Shown here piece after piece: positions 35,205-46,966 of a stretch of DNA of 64,000 bases (within the stretch, counting starts at the first letter, position 1; the number at the start of each line of letters is the position of its first letter). Made by a program: the position numbers and the translations under genes. The notes under the pieces were generated by a model that saw only the letters and a list, made by a program, of their open reading frames with translations, was not told the origin of the DNA and ran no database searches. The stretch comes from Plicaturopsis crispa FD-325 SS-3. Taxonomy: Eukaryota; Basidiomycota; Agaricomycetes; Amylocorticiales; Amylocorticiaceae. The stretch lies in the NCBI GenBank assembly GCA_000827205.1, contig KN832555.1, positions 2,468,541 to 2,532,540 on the forward strand, in the 5' to 3' direction.

Positions 35205-36208
35205 TCAGCAGTTGCACGCATCCTGTCCACCTACAGCATTCGCCTGCTTGTTCAGATCTACACCAGCCCGTGGTCCTGCCGCCGTACGGCCGCCAGCTCT
35301 TGCGGACGGTGCAGCCGTCTGAGGCAACTTCTTGGCTATAAAGAAACGGTCAGAGTTCGTTCATGATATTGCGAGATGATCCCACCAATTGCAGTGAAAA
35401 TGTCCGATACGCCCTCTCCCGTCTTGGCGCTGGTCTCGCCCCACATAAGACCCTCCTCCTCAGCATACTTCTTCGCTTCCTCCTCTGTTACCTGACGTCG
35501 TGCAGACAGATCTGACTTGTTGCCGCAAAGAGCGATAACTATTGAAGGATCCGCCTGGCGTTGAAGTTCACGAATCCATGTGCGCGCCTTCTCCAGCGAA
35601 GCAGTCTGTGTAATGTCGTAGACAACTACGGCACAGTTGGCGTTGCGGTAATACATGGGGGCCTATTTTCGCCTGTTAGTTAAATCCGAAGATGGTTTGT
35701 ACGAGTGCGACACACAAGTGACTGCGGAAGAACACAGTTAGTATGATAGAGGCACCATGACAGTGAACATGATCATACCTTGTATCGTTCTTGACCAGCA
35801 GTATCCCTAAACATGAAGGCATCAGGGTTCAGCCCAATTCCAAAGCTTCAGGACGCACCATATCTCAAACTTGACCGATGTCTGGTCCTCCAGCGTGACC
35901 GTTTGCGTCAAGAATGCAGCTGTGGCAGATAACGAGGCGTCAGCGAACCAAACCCAAAAGTACCTGGTGGTACCACATACCTCCAATAGTGCTCTCTCTG
36001 TAGTCGTCGAACTGATCTTTCACGAACCGCAGAACCAAACTAATGAGAACGCATCGTGAGACCTGGATACATCCTCCTGAACGCGGGGCACGTACGAGGA
36101 CTTGCCGACGGCGCTCTCGCCTAAATCACGCATTAAGCAGCCCGTCTACGCGCAGAGTCAGATACACTCACCAAGGAGAACGAGCTTGAATTGGAATTGT
36201 TTGGACAT
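35205..36208 (-). CDS. YPT5: Rab5-family small GTPase (Ypt5/Vps21)
   Basis: This is the early-endosome Rab. ATG at 36208; exons join to [20 protein letters not shown] (P-loop GESAVGKSS), [40 protein letters not shown] and [10 protein letters not shown] 6-nt exon encoding SL (35716-35721) is followed by [18 protein letters not shown]. The Rab5-type guanine motifs follow ([17 protein letters not shown]), then [17 protein letters not shown] and the end CNC, a geranylgeranylation site. There are seven introns in about 1 kb. The DTAGQERY-x-SLAPMYYR order is the Rab5 hallmark and fixes the microexon. Length and motifs are complete. Confidence 0.95.
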
Positions 36209-36511
36209 CGTCGCCAAAGTATTTGGAGGAGAGACAGCGGATGGGAAGAGCCAAGGACACTGGCGCGGCTATGGGCCGTGTGCCTGCGGATTGCGTCGGG
36301 CGTCGGAACACTTTCTTCGGTCATTGCCTCTTGACCTCAAACCACCATCTTCCTCAAACGATCGCTCTGCTACTACTCATCGTGTCTTTACAAGCGAGTT
36401 CCTGTTCCAGAAATCTATCCTAGTTCAGCCACATCCGCGCCCGAGATCGCTTTCAACTTCCATAAGAAGGTGTCTTTCGATAGACACCCTCAGAATTGTC
36501 AGCGCCAAAAA
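36209..36511. promoter_or_regulatory. shared divergent promoter region
   Basis: 303 bp separate the Rab5 ATG (36208, minus) and the RRM-protein ATG (36512, plus). No individual element was identified. Confidence 0.4.
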
Positions 36512-39351
36512 ATGAATCGGCATCATCCTTATGGCGGCGGTGTGGGCAGCTACGAAAATTCTGCTGCACACCAAGGCGGCTCTCCCGGTGGCGTTGGTCC
36601 CGACCGATCGCATCACTTTGGTGGTAGTGCCCCATACCGTGGCAAGGGTCTCGGTCGTGGTCGGGGTGGTGGTCATGGGAGTTTTGACCATAACTATAGC
36701 CAAGGAGCGTACGACGCGGGCTCCCCCCAGAACGATGTAGGGCCCTACGGCAATTATGACGCTGGCCCTCCCCAAGATCAACTTTACCAGAATGGAGGCT
36801 ACGGCGGAGGGTTTGCAGCTCCCTTTGATGCTGCGTCACTCGCTCCCCCTCCGCCTTCAGGAAATACCTTCAATCATGGCTATGGGAATCATGAAGGTGC
36901 GCTCGAAAGTTGAGATTCAATTGAGACAGGGCACAGGAAGACTACGAAACTCTACATGGGAGCGACAATTTTCAGGTTGCGGCCTTAATCATCCTTGCCC
37001 CGCATTCAACCGCTGAGAGTTCGCATTTGAATGAGCTTAGCGGCCTATGTTGAGCTCCTTGGCCATCCGGACAGGGTGCATATGCGAGCTTGCACCTAAG
37101 CTTGATGAGCCTTGGCATGACTGAGCTGAGTCTTAGTTGCACTGGGGGACCAGCTACCGTTATGTTTGCGCATGTCCATTTAACGCTTGAATCGACTCTT
37201 CAGTGAAGAAGGATTCTTACTCTTTATCACCAGACGGGAGCGACACCGATGGCAGGGGATACAGTCGTCCGATGACGAAGCCCAATCCACGCCATCAACG
37301 GGACGACAAAGTCCACGACTCGATCATTGAGGAACGGATACAGCGCGAGCGTCCTTGCCGCACGTTGTTTATCCGTAATATCAAGGCAAGTCTCTTGCCC
37401 TTGCACCATGCTTTAGTCGCCTTGCCTGTCCATTTTTGACTAGAACATATGAGCTCATCGTAAATTTTGCAGTACGAAACCAATAGTGACGATGTTCGCC
37501 GTCAGTTCGAAGAACACGGAGAAATCAAAACATTTTTCGACCTCATTTCCACCCGGGGAATGGTCTTTGTCACATATGTGAGTGCGCGGTTCTATCTAAG
37601 ACGAGCAATAATTTGACGCGCTTTGCCCCATGTCGCAGTTCGATCTTCGTGCAGCTGAGCGCGCAAGAGACCGTCTACAAGGCTCCGAAATAAGCGGTAG
37701 ACCTGTAGGTTCTCTCAATTATCAAGTGTCCGAGATGTGACTATACATTGGCTAAAACCAGATCGACGTCCACTATTCTCTTCCTCGCGACGACCAAAAG
37801 GGAGGCGCTGATCCTCAAGTAAGCATTTGTGAAACTCAACGCGCGTTGGCGAACTCACCTTTATTGAACGTAGCTGCAAGGAACGTTGACGGTCACCCTC
37901 CTCAATTCCGCCTCCGGACAGTTCATTGACGACAACGAAGTGCGGCACAAGTTTCAGCAGTTCGGAGACGTCAAGTCCGTGAGGCCCGTTGGAGATCGTC
38001 CTGAGTATGATCGCGTCATATTTTCTCTAAGTTTACTTGCTGAGAACGATGTCTCCACCCCCTGCAGCCAGCGCTATGTCGAATTTTATGACATGCGAGC
38101 ATGTGATGATTCGTATGATCGCCTTCGACACCAAGGGCTCCAGGATGGAACCATGGACATAGCTTTCGCATGGGATAGACATGCTAGCGACGCAGGTCCG
38201 AGTGGTGGGCGGTATGTAGTTTCTGTCATCACCCTGCCATGATTGACACTGACTTCATGACGCTAGACAACATGACAAAGGTCACGACAGTGGCCGTGGC
38301 TGGGAAGATCGCGGCCCTCGTGGGCGTGGTGGACGGGGTCGCGGTGGACGGGGACGAGGAGGACGAGGAGGCTTTGAGGATGATTGGGACCGACGAGACA
38401 ACGCGAGAGGTGGCGATCGTGACCGCAGAGGGCGCTTCGACGATGACCATGAGGGTGGCCGGGGTAGGGGCCGAGGTGGTGGCTATAATGATCGATTTGA
38501 TCATATGCCACGATTCGGAGGAAACGACGAAGGTGTATATGGTAATGGTGGATACGGTGGTCCTCCAGGACAGGAGGGCTATGGAGGAGGCTTCACACAA
38601 AACACTGGCTATGGAGCGATACCGCCGCCACAGGTAAATCGCATTCTCCACTGCGTGGAATCGTCGCTGAACTTCAGATATAGCCCGCACAGCCCGATAA
38701 CGAACGCGTAGAGCAAGCCAAGAAAGTTCAGCAGGTATGCCAGAACACCTTCGTGAATGGTTTCACGACTCTGATGTATATTGCAGCTTCTGGCGGCTTT
38801 GAAACAACCACAATCTTCTTCTAGTGTACCCCCCGCAGGACCTCCTGCACCTGGCCCACCTCCGCCCATCGCAAGCAGCATGCCACCTCCTTATCCGCCA
38901 TATCCACCCAGTCAGCCCCCAGGTCCTAACCCTTACTTCAGCTCACCCCCTGCTTCAGCCTTGCATCAGAACCAGCCTGGGTACTCGGGGCCGCCGCCAA
39001 ATGGACTCCCATATGGACAGCCGCCTCGGCAGAATCAAAACCCGCAGCCACCTGGGGCTTCGTTTGGGAACTTGCCTCCAAACATCCTTGCTTTGCTTCA
39101 GCAGCAAACACAGGTGCCCCCTGCTCAGGCAGGACATCCGGCGGGACAATACGCTATGCCACCGGGCGGGTCACCCGGTATGATGCAAGCACCTCCGCCC
39201 AATGTCCCTTCTGCACCTGCAAATGGTGGCCCAGGGTACCAGCAATTGATGGCGTTCTTGGTAAGACTTCAATTAATCTCCGTGTGAGAGCTGTCATCGC
39301 GCTAACCATCTCATTGTTCAGCAATCCCAAGCTGGAAAGCTTCAGGGATAA
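36512..39351 (+). CDS. Mei2-like RNA-binding protein with RRMs and RGG box
   Basis: ATG at 36512 (MNRHHPYGGGVGSYEN). An N-terminal Gly/Arg-rich region is followed, over a 300-nt intron ending at 37203, by KKDSYSLSPDGSDTDGRGY. RRM1 is QRERPCRTLFIRNIK joined to YETNSDDVRRQFEEHGEIKT, with GMVFVTYFDLRAAERARDRL. RRM2 starts LQGTLTVTLLNSASGQFIDD, continues KFQQFGDVKSVRPVGDRPD and QRYVEFYDMRACDDSYDRL. A long RGG box follows (GRGGRGRGGRGRGGRGGFED near 38330), then KVQQLLAALKQPQ and a Pro/Gln-rich tail. Arrangement and RRM1 signature match the Mei2/TE1-like class that regulates RNA in meiosis and differentiation; no C-terminal Mei2 RRM3 was seen, so the exact class is uncertain. One intron uses a GC donor (see findings). 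Confidence 0.82.
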
Positions 39352-39751
39352 TATTTCACTATATATGCGACCTGGTGATCCTCGATTGACCACCGTGTAT
39401 GGACAGAATGGAGGCACGACGGACGGTGTGTGTCTAGGACAGACTATTGTGCATGTACAGGATCGTGGCCCCGTGTATATGCATGTTTCAGGACTGCATA
39501 GCATTGATGTCCATGTTGTTGCTTTGAAGGTCGCAGCTGCAGTCCACGGTGCGCCGCTGGAAAAACGCGCTTGGTGTATCTGCCACACGAGGCTGAAGCG
39601 CTGATAGCTAGCTGATAAACCTCCCCGCACAAGGTACCAAATACTCATATTTGCGCGTTCACTACATGGAATAAGAAACTCTAATGGTGGTACAACAACT
39701 GATAGCACTATAATACATACACCTGCAAAAAAGCATAAAGCAAACGAAACA
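39352..39751. other. intergenic between convergent genes
   Basis: 3' UTR sequence of the RRM gene (plus) and the WDR23-like gene (minus). No other feature seen. Confidence 0.5.
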
Positions 39752-42215
39752 CTATAAATCCTCGTCCTCCTCGTCAAACGAGCCCGGAATCCGACGGCCG
39801 CCCTCTCGTTGAGGCTGCCGCCGCCCACGCTCGCTTTCCTCCTGCCTGTGCTTCTCTGTCCAGTCCTCCAGACCCCCTGCGGTCTTGGAGAGACCCTTCC
39901 ACTCGTGCCGCGCCACAATGCTCCCGCCGCGCCCGCTCTCCCAGCCGGTGCTCATCAGCACGGGTTCCTAGTCATAGCAGTATATAGTAAGTACGCGGCG
40001 AATGGGTGCGTGGGAGGAGAGGAGGGGGGGGGACGTACGTGTGGATGCCAACTGACGTCGCGCACGCAGACGTTGTGGCGGTGGCCGCGCGTCGCCTCTA
40101 GTTCCGGCGCGGATGGGTCAAATGAAATCGGCAGTGCATTCGTGCGGTCGAGGACTTGCACCACGCGCCCGTCGACGGACCAAATCTGTTGTGGTATGAG
40201 TGTGTGTACCGACCAAACTTTCGCGGGAAGATACGCACGTGTATCTTGCCGTCCGCGGAGCCCGAGTATATGTACTGCCCACCCGTCGTTTCGGTGGGGC
40301 TGAAGTTGCAGCGGATGAGCGTTTGGAGGACAGTATGCCCGCTGTACATCATCACGCTGCAGTCTTTGGGGTGCGCCTGGTGTTTCGGTTTAGGGTAATA
40401 CCCATACCTGACCGATGCAAAAGGACGCGCATGAGCACGGAGGTGGCATGCACAAGGAAGTAAGTAGACAGACAGACCGATAGTCGTAGCTTGGCACCCC
40501 GTAGAATTCCCCGGCTACTCTGTCGAACTCTGCGCTGCTGTGCATGTTGCGGAGGTCCCACAGCCGTAGCGTCTGGTCCTTCCCGTTCGAGATGACGTAC
40601 CGGCCGTCGCCCTTCGCAGAGACGTTCGTGATGCCTTCGGTGTGCCCGATGAGCACACCCGACGGCCGCGGTGATGAGCCGAGGGAGCGACGATCCCTGT
40701 ATGCGGCCAAATATCAATACCAATACGTTGAATGAGAGTCAGGACAATAAGCATATGGATGCACATACCAGACTTTCAGGAAAGAGTCGTCCGAGGCGCT
40801 GATGAGGACGTTGCCAGACGCGGTATCGGCCCAACAGCAGCTGTTGACGTCGTCCGTGTGCGCGAGGATGTTCACCGTTCGCCTGTCCGCCTCCAGATCA
40901 TACACTGCACGTACGGATATAAGATATCGATTGACAATCCCGAACGAAGATAAGGCCGTGCGCACCGAAAATGCGGCCACCCCCGCCGGCGACCACCTCG
41001 TTCCCGTCGGCTGAGAATTTGCAGCACCAGACACTGAAGGACGAGTCCCAGTCGACATCCCAGCCGCGCCGGGGTGGATCAGAGAACTTGATGGGTACTT
41101 GGGTGACATCGCCCTCGCGCGTGCTCGTCATATACACGGTGGGACCCTGTGAAGAACCGCGCTTAGACTAGTGTGGGTACACAAGGAGGACGGATAGATG
41201 CCTACCATGGACGCGTATATTATTCTGTTGATGGTTTCTCAGAGTCTATTTCCGATGTTGTGCGTGCGAGGAATGGAACTAACCGTTCGTTATCTGGGCT
41301 AACATGGGAATCTGTGATTGTCCAGCGCCCGGGGTGTCCCTGGATCGTCTTGTTCAATTTCATGGTCGTTGCGTGCCCATACCGTGTTGTGTGCACGCGC
41401 GAGTAGGGAGGTGCACTAGAGGCCTGTTCGGCAGGGTTGTATATGTGCAATCGGAAGTCTAAGCTCGCAAATTGTGTTAAGAGGGAATCGTGCACGGTCG
41501 GCTGTATTTCACATACCTTGGCCACACGTATAATAAAATTGTGCGTCTTGCCACGGCCAATACTATCAGCAAATATAGTTATGTGTAGACATTGGTTAGC
41601 CACATACCGGTCGAATATTGACCAGAGTACACATTCGAGGAGTACGATGCAACCGCAGTGCCATCGCAGTTAGGCACCAAGCCCTGTATAGAATGAGTAT
41701 TACAACGGCAAAGAAATGAAATAACACACATTAATTAGATCTTCCCTGTTACCGGTACCGTGCGTCTCTTGTCTGCGCAATGTCCTAAAGACACTGTTAT
41801 CGTTCTGGCTCCGCCTGATCTTGTGGCCCACACGCCCAAACTGGCCGCTCATGAGTAGCTCGACACCTGCCTTCTGCGGCTCCGTTATCTTGGGGTACCA
41901 GCTGCCCAGCGCGGTGCGCCGCCGCCGACCATACCCGGAAAAGTACTCTTCATCGTCATCGTCGTTATCATCGGCAAGGGGCTGCGTCGTGCGTATGGTG
42001 ATACCAAAGTGACGGCCAAGGTCGACGAGGCTGATTCCGCGGCTCGATGCATGCTCGAGCGCATCGACGAGGTCGCCCTCGTAGTCCGCATCCTCCTCCT
42101 CTTCCTCCTCCTCATCGATGTATTCATCGTCGTCGTCGTCCATGTCGATGTCCTCTCCTGGTAAGAGGAGACCTGTCAGCGACTGCTGTTCATTTTCGTC
42201 TCCTTGCGAGGACAT
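39752..42215 (-). CDS. DCAF11/WDR23-like WD40 protein (LEC14B family)
   Basis: In animals and plants this family is a substrate receptor of CUL4-DDB1 ubiquitin ligases. ATG at 42215 (MSSQGDENEQQSLTG). A strongly acidic run (DDDDDEYIDEEEEEEEDADY) is followed by the conserved entry GRVGHKIRRSQNDNSVFRTL, then blades: GLVPNCDGTAVASYSSNVYS, a join giving DAQFYYTCGQDFRLHIYNPA, VYDLEADRRTVNILAHTDDV, NVLISASDDSFLKVW and GVLIGHTEGITNVSAKGDGR. YVISNGKDQTLRLWDLRNM, YIYSGSADGKIHVWSVDGRV and RDVSWHPHEPVLMSTGWESG follow. It ends in a basic-acidic tail, PGSFDEEDEDL. About nine introns, all short. The blade order and the HKIRRS-x-NDNSVFRTLRR entry mark WDR23. Confidence 0.88.
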
Positions 42216-42867
42216 GGTAGTAGCAGCGACAATAGAGCAGACGATGGTGGTCGTTCGAGCTCACGTCGGATCGACCAGGGGACTGACCTGAAATTGAAAC
42301 CGGAGACCGACTCGGGTCGGCTGAGCCTGCGTAGGTGATTCCATGCCGCGGCACCACACGTGATCTGCGACGAAGATCACGGGACAATGCGCGTCCTTTT
42401 TTTATCGCTTTGTTCGTCGACGCAAAAAATGGACTTTCAAAACTGCTACAAGCTTACGTTATTCGATAAAGGGGATATACTGTGCTACGGTACCTGGCCC
42501 TAGCTATGCCTGGATCCTTTGGGAATATCTACATAAAGCTGCGGGTTTAAAGCGTGCTGGCGGTTTGTGTTCGGAGTCGATTCCGGACCAGATTGAAACA
42601 ATGTCGACATGTCAGAGCAATATTGAATGAATGTTTCTTTCAAAGCAGCACAAGAGAAAGAGACAAAGCTGCGCGCGTTGTTGCGGTTTTGTCCATTGTC
42701 TATATTGATTGTCTGCGGCGTTCTAAAGCCCTGGGAAAAAGAGCCAAACAAGCACAATTAAAGAGCCGCCACACTTCCACTTTCAGTTGACACGCATATG
42801 TCCTCCTCTCTCTCTCTTCCTTACCTTGTCCATGAATCTGCTCTCCTTATAACAGCCCCGCTACACG
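42216..42867. promoter_or_regulatory. shared divergent promoter region
   Basis: 652 bp separate the WDR23-like ATG (42215, minus) from the TBL1-like ATG (42868, plus). The stretch before 42868 is T/C-rich (TCTCTCTCTCTTCC near 42809), a common feature of fungal core promoters. Small open frames here have no support. Confidence 0.45.
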
Positions 42868-45163
42868 ATGGTGCCACTCACGGTAACAGCAGATGAGATA
42901 AACTGTCTCGTTTACTCATATTTCCAGGATTCCGGTGCTTACGGTTTCAGCTCTACACCCGCAATACTGTACTCATTGATTGCGCACACTCAAATTTTGT
43001 ATCCTAGGTTTCCAGCACTCTGCGTTCTCCCTTCGTACGGAGGGCCGTCTCAATGAATCTCCCCACTTCAGAAAGCACATCCGTCGCGGCGCGCTCGTCG
43101 ACCTCCTCGCCAAAGCGCTTCTCTATGCCGAAGTCGAATCGCACTGGAAAGGCGATTCTATGGCCGCGAACTGCCAAGCGCGCTTCTCCGTAATCGACCC
43201 GCATGTCTGCTCCCTCGATCCGCCCGCTCCTGCATCCGCGCTTCCTTCGACATCCCTATCGAACGCCTCCGATAAATTGCCTGAACAGCTCGCGAAAACG
43301 AATGGTCCCGCGGATTCGTCGAGCAAACGAAAGGCAGACACCCCGAGCACCGATGGTGGGCGTCCAGATAAACGCCAGAAGAAAGATGATAACGAGACGA
43401 ACGTCGATAAGCCTGCCGCACAGGCTGAACGTGCGTGCATATTCAATGATATCGGCCGGCGGCACTAACGCATCTGTCGATACAGCCAAAAAATCCAATG
43501 GTGGGTCCAGTGTAGTCCCGGCCACCGCCCACATCGCAGGAGGGTTGAGATTCAAACCCACTCGTTCACCGGCGCCTTCTGTAAACGTTGCTGTCACATT
43601 ACTGAAAGGCCACGCGCGTGAGGTAGGCATTCCACCGTCATTAGGTTGTTTCGACGACTGCTAAGTCCACCACATATAGGTGTTCAATTGCGCATGGAAT
43701 CCCCAGAAAGTAGACAAATTAGCGACTGGGTGAGCACCGGCTTAAATTTGCGCTGAGGTTCTCTTGACAGTGGTATTGACGGCAAAACGGGAGCGTAGAT
43801 CTAAAGATGGGACTATCAACATATGGACTGTTCCGCCCGTGGGCGCTGACGAGCCAACACCGCCGTACCAGCCGCCCATACCCTACACTTCGTTGCTCCA
43901 AGGCCAAGATGCCGATATAACTGCTCTGAACTGGAATCCCAAGGGCACACTATTAGCTATAGGCTCGTATGATGCCGCCCTTCGGGTGTGCAGTCTCACC
44001 GGTCAAACGTACTTTACAGGCACTGAACACGAAGTGAGTCCTATTCGTCGTACAGCGCTAGCTACATGTCCTGACGACTATTTGGGAAGGCTCCAATATT
44101 TGCCGTTCGGTGGTCGCCGTCAGGGCGCTATGTTCTAACCGCAAGTTTGGACGGGTTCACTCTTCTGTGGGATATGTTGAACAAAAAGCTACAAAACCGA
44201 TATCAGTGTCACCGAGGTATGGTCCACCCTGTCTTGCTGTCGTTTCTCTAGGCCTTATATGATATGCGTTCATCCATAGATTGCGTCCTGGACTTGGCCT
44301 GGCTAGACGAAGACATGTTCGTGACGTGCGGATCGGACGGCCTCGTGTATGTCATGCACGTCAACAACTTCATGCCGCTCAAGGTTCTCAAGTACATTCT
44401 CGTCCGCGTCCATATCTCCACACAACGCGGTACTTAACATACTGTCATCTAGAGGTCATCATCCGGACTCGGACGTGAACCAGATTGAAGTGAACGCCAA
44501 TGGGACGAAGCTGGCGACGTGCTCGGACGACACGACCGCGCGTATATGGAAGATATCACGGCTCGGTCTTACCCGCGAGGTGTCTAAGACGGTACAGGGG
44601 CTTACCACGGGCGAACAAGTGATCTTACTGAAGGGCCACACCGAACCTGTCTGCGGCATCGAATGGTGCGCATACCGCCCCGAGGGCGCCAACGAAATGG
44701 TCGCAACGTGCGTCTCAGACATCTAGTCATGCAATTTTTTCGTTTTTGACGTTTATGCTGCAGCTCTTCGTTTGATAAATCCGTTCGACTGTGGGATAGT
44801 AAGACGGGCGAGTGCCTGAAGACGTTCACGGACCACAAACGGCCTGTGTACGCGATATGTTTCAGCCCCGATGGGCGTTGGCTAGCCTCCGGTGGCGGGG
44901 ACGGCTACCTGCATGTCTACGATGTCGTGGTACGTATCCGGCATCTTTCACAATGACGGACGCTCTTACTGAGTGCATTCCCATGTCTCTAGAGCCGCAC
45001 GAAAAAATGGAGCTGGTTCGCTGGCGCTGAGAAGCCTGGCATATACGAGATCGATTGGCAGCAGTCGAAGGGGGTGAATCGTATCGGGATCGCTTTGGAG
45101 AATCATCTTATTGGCCTGGTGGATGTATTGAAGATACCGCAGACTCTTCTGCTCGAGACATAG
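42868..45163 (+). CDS. TBL1/Sif2-like LisH-WD40 co-repressor subunit
   Basis: The family forms the WD40 core of SMRT/N-CoR (animals) and Set3C (yeast Sif2) histone-deacetylase complexes. ATG at 42868. An N-terminal LisH motif reads INCLVYSYFQDSGFQHSAFS and continues LRTEGRL; then a downstream basic nuclear patch KRKADTPSTDGGRPDKRQKK. After a linker the WD40 propeller starts with VAVTLLKGHAREVFNCAWNP and includes SKDGTINIWTVPP, DADITALNWNPKGTLLAIGS and YDAALRVCSLTGQTYFTG. DFV-like blades CVLDLAWLDEDMFVTCGSDG, GTKLATCSDDTTARIWKI, SSFDKSVRLWDSKTGECLKT and DGRWLASGGGDGYLHVYDVV follow. It ends LLLET. Introns of about 50-70 nt are in phase. Confidence 0.9.
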
Positions 45164-45491
45164 TGGCTACAGTATACTCTCGCATAGTACGGTTGTAATG
45201 ACTAGAACGATTAGATGTTCTAAATTATCATGTGTATTTCTGACTATGCGGCGCCTTAGCAGAGTGACACGGACCTGGGACGGAGAAGATTCGGAAATGA
45301 ACAAAGTCAATTCGAGAAAGTTCGTGGCCGGTTCATGAAATTCCGGCACACTCCGTCGGCGCTGCGTCATTGCCCGGCTTGGCCGTTGTGCATTATAAGC
45401 CGAGCCTCGGAATAGCGGGCCCACCAAATCTCGACGTTCCTTGCTTTCGACTCTCATCTCCTTTCCTCTGTTCGAGCGCTTTTCACTCGCA
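45164..45491. promoter_or_regulatory. promoter region with TATA-like element
   Basis: 328 bp before the GHITM-like ATG. TATAAG at 45394-45399 sits about 93 bp upstream of the ATG, a plausible TATA position, followed by a C/T-rich tract near 45460. No other gene. Confidence 0.35.
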
Positions 45492-46772
45492 ATGTTTCGC
45501 GTAGGAGCGGCATTCGCTGCGAGGCCCTTGCAGGCGTCCGCGTTCAAGGCGGCTGCACACCGGGCTCCCGCTTTCTCTGCACGCGCTTTCAGCAGTAACA
45601 TTCGGCCTAATGTCCTTCAGGCCCTCCGACAGCGCACCACCGCCTTTTCGCCGCTTTTTGTGAAGTCGGCGCGGTCGATTATGACTGATGCGGCCCCGGT
45701 GGTGTCCCGGCCCTCGTCCCAGGAGGCGTGGAAGAAATTCGGAATCACCGCAGTGAGTACTGCTTACCGTATGTCGTGACTTCATGGTCTGACGAAATAT
45801 GTAGGCCACAGTCGCTGGTACAATAGTCTTGGTGCAGGGGTTCCTCAACCGTGATACTCGGGACGGCCTAACGGAAGCAGAGCAATCCTACCTGCACGAG
45901 AGCTTCAAATATACAGGAGGCGGGCTCGTCCTGACCGCCGCGGCGGCTCGATATATGTTCAAGTCTGGTGCTGCTTTCAGAATCATGTCCGCGAATCCTT
46001 GTAAGTGCCATGCCTTTTCTTGAGAGAATATGTGCTAAGGTTTCTTGACGGCAGGGGTCGTTTTGGGTGTCAGTCTGGTTGGTGGTATTGGTTCAATGAT
46101 AGGTGTCATGTCCACGCCTGTCGATAGGCCGGTGCAGAAGCATCTTTTCTGGCTGGTAAGTCATGTACTTTGTTTATTTTAGGTGCTTGACGCTCATTTC
46201 CGGGTAGGCCTTTAATGCATGCCAAGCGGCTACTCTCAGCCCTCTCTTCTTCCTTAGCCCAGCGATCCTTTCTCGGGCCGCGTTATATACGTGCGGTGTA
46301 GTCGGATCGCTATCGTACGTTGGAGCCACGGCAACAAATGACAAGTATCTCTATATGGGCGGACCTCTTCTTGCGGGCGTAACGGTCGTGGCACTGAGCT
46401 CCCTCGCTCCCATGGCCCTTCCCCTTGGTCTACGGGCTCTCGCGGTCACGGAATCTATCTCTCTCTATGGCGGCCTTGCTGTATTTGGAGGCTTTGTGCT
46501 TTACGAGTAAGCCCAAGAATTCCCGACTGACGAAGAACTATTCTGACCTTTTTCTATAGTACTCAGAAGATTCTGCACCACGCACGCCTCGCTGAGCAAG
46601 GCCATGGCACCCGTGATCCTATGGCAGAGGCTATAAGTCTTCAACTGGACATGATCAACATCTTGTATGTTTCCGATCTTATCTTCCAATTCTCTCCCGC
46701 TGACGAAGTTCCTCTCATCGCAGCATCCGTATCGTACAAATCCTTTCTATGCAGCAAAACAGGAAGCGGTAG
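45492..46772 (+). CDS. GHITM/MICS1-like member of the Bax inhibitor-1 family
   Basis: ATG at 45492 (MFRVGAAFAARPLQASAF) gives an Arg/Ala-rich amphipathic N-terminus typical of a mitochondrial presequence, extending through FSARAFSSNIRP. Transmembrane helices follow: ATVAGTIVLVQGFL, GGLVLTAAAARYMF, WVVLGVSLVGGIGSMIG, LFFLSPAILSRAAL, GGPLLAGVTVVALSSLAP and YGGLAVFGGFVLYDTQKIL. The tail is FIRIVQILSMQQNRKR with a TAG at 46770-46772. The GLAVFGGFVLYDTQ-x-IL signature near the last helix is the TMBIM/BI-1 hallmark; with the presequence it points to the inner-membrane GHITM subfamily. Introns lie near 45753, 46001, 46156, 46508 and 46662. Localisation is inferred. Confidence 0.87.
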
Positions 46773-46966
46773 ACGCCGTGAGCCCGGAGGAATGACCGCC
46801 ACCCACCCTTACAGTAATTTACTCTCTCAACGTGTGTTGTATTAACATCAGCATCCTTGTATAAATGTCATCCTCATCCTTCACTGCACGCTCGATCGTT
46901 CGTTCAAACGTTCGAAGGTAGAAGTCCAGCATAAATATTACCCAGTCACACAAGAACGTGTAAGCA

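Noticed and set aside
38229-38690. minus-strand ORF opposite the RGG box
   Set aside because: Arises from the repeated GGTCGTGG-type codons of the RGG box on the plus strand.
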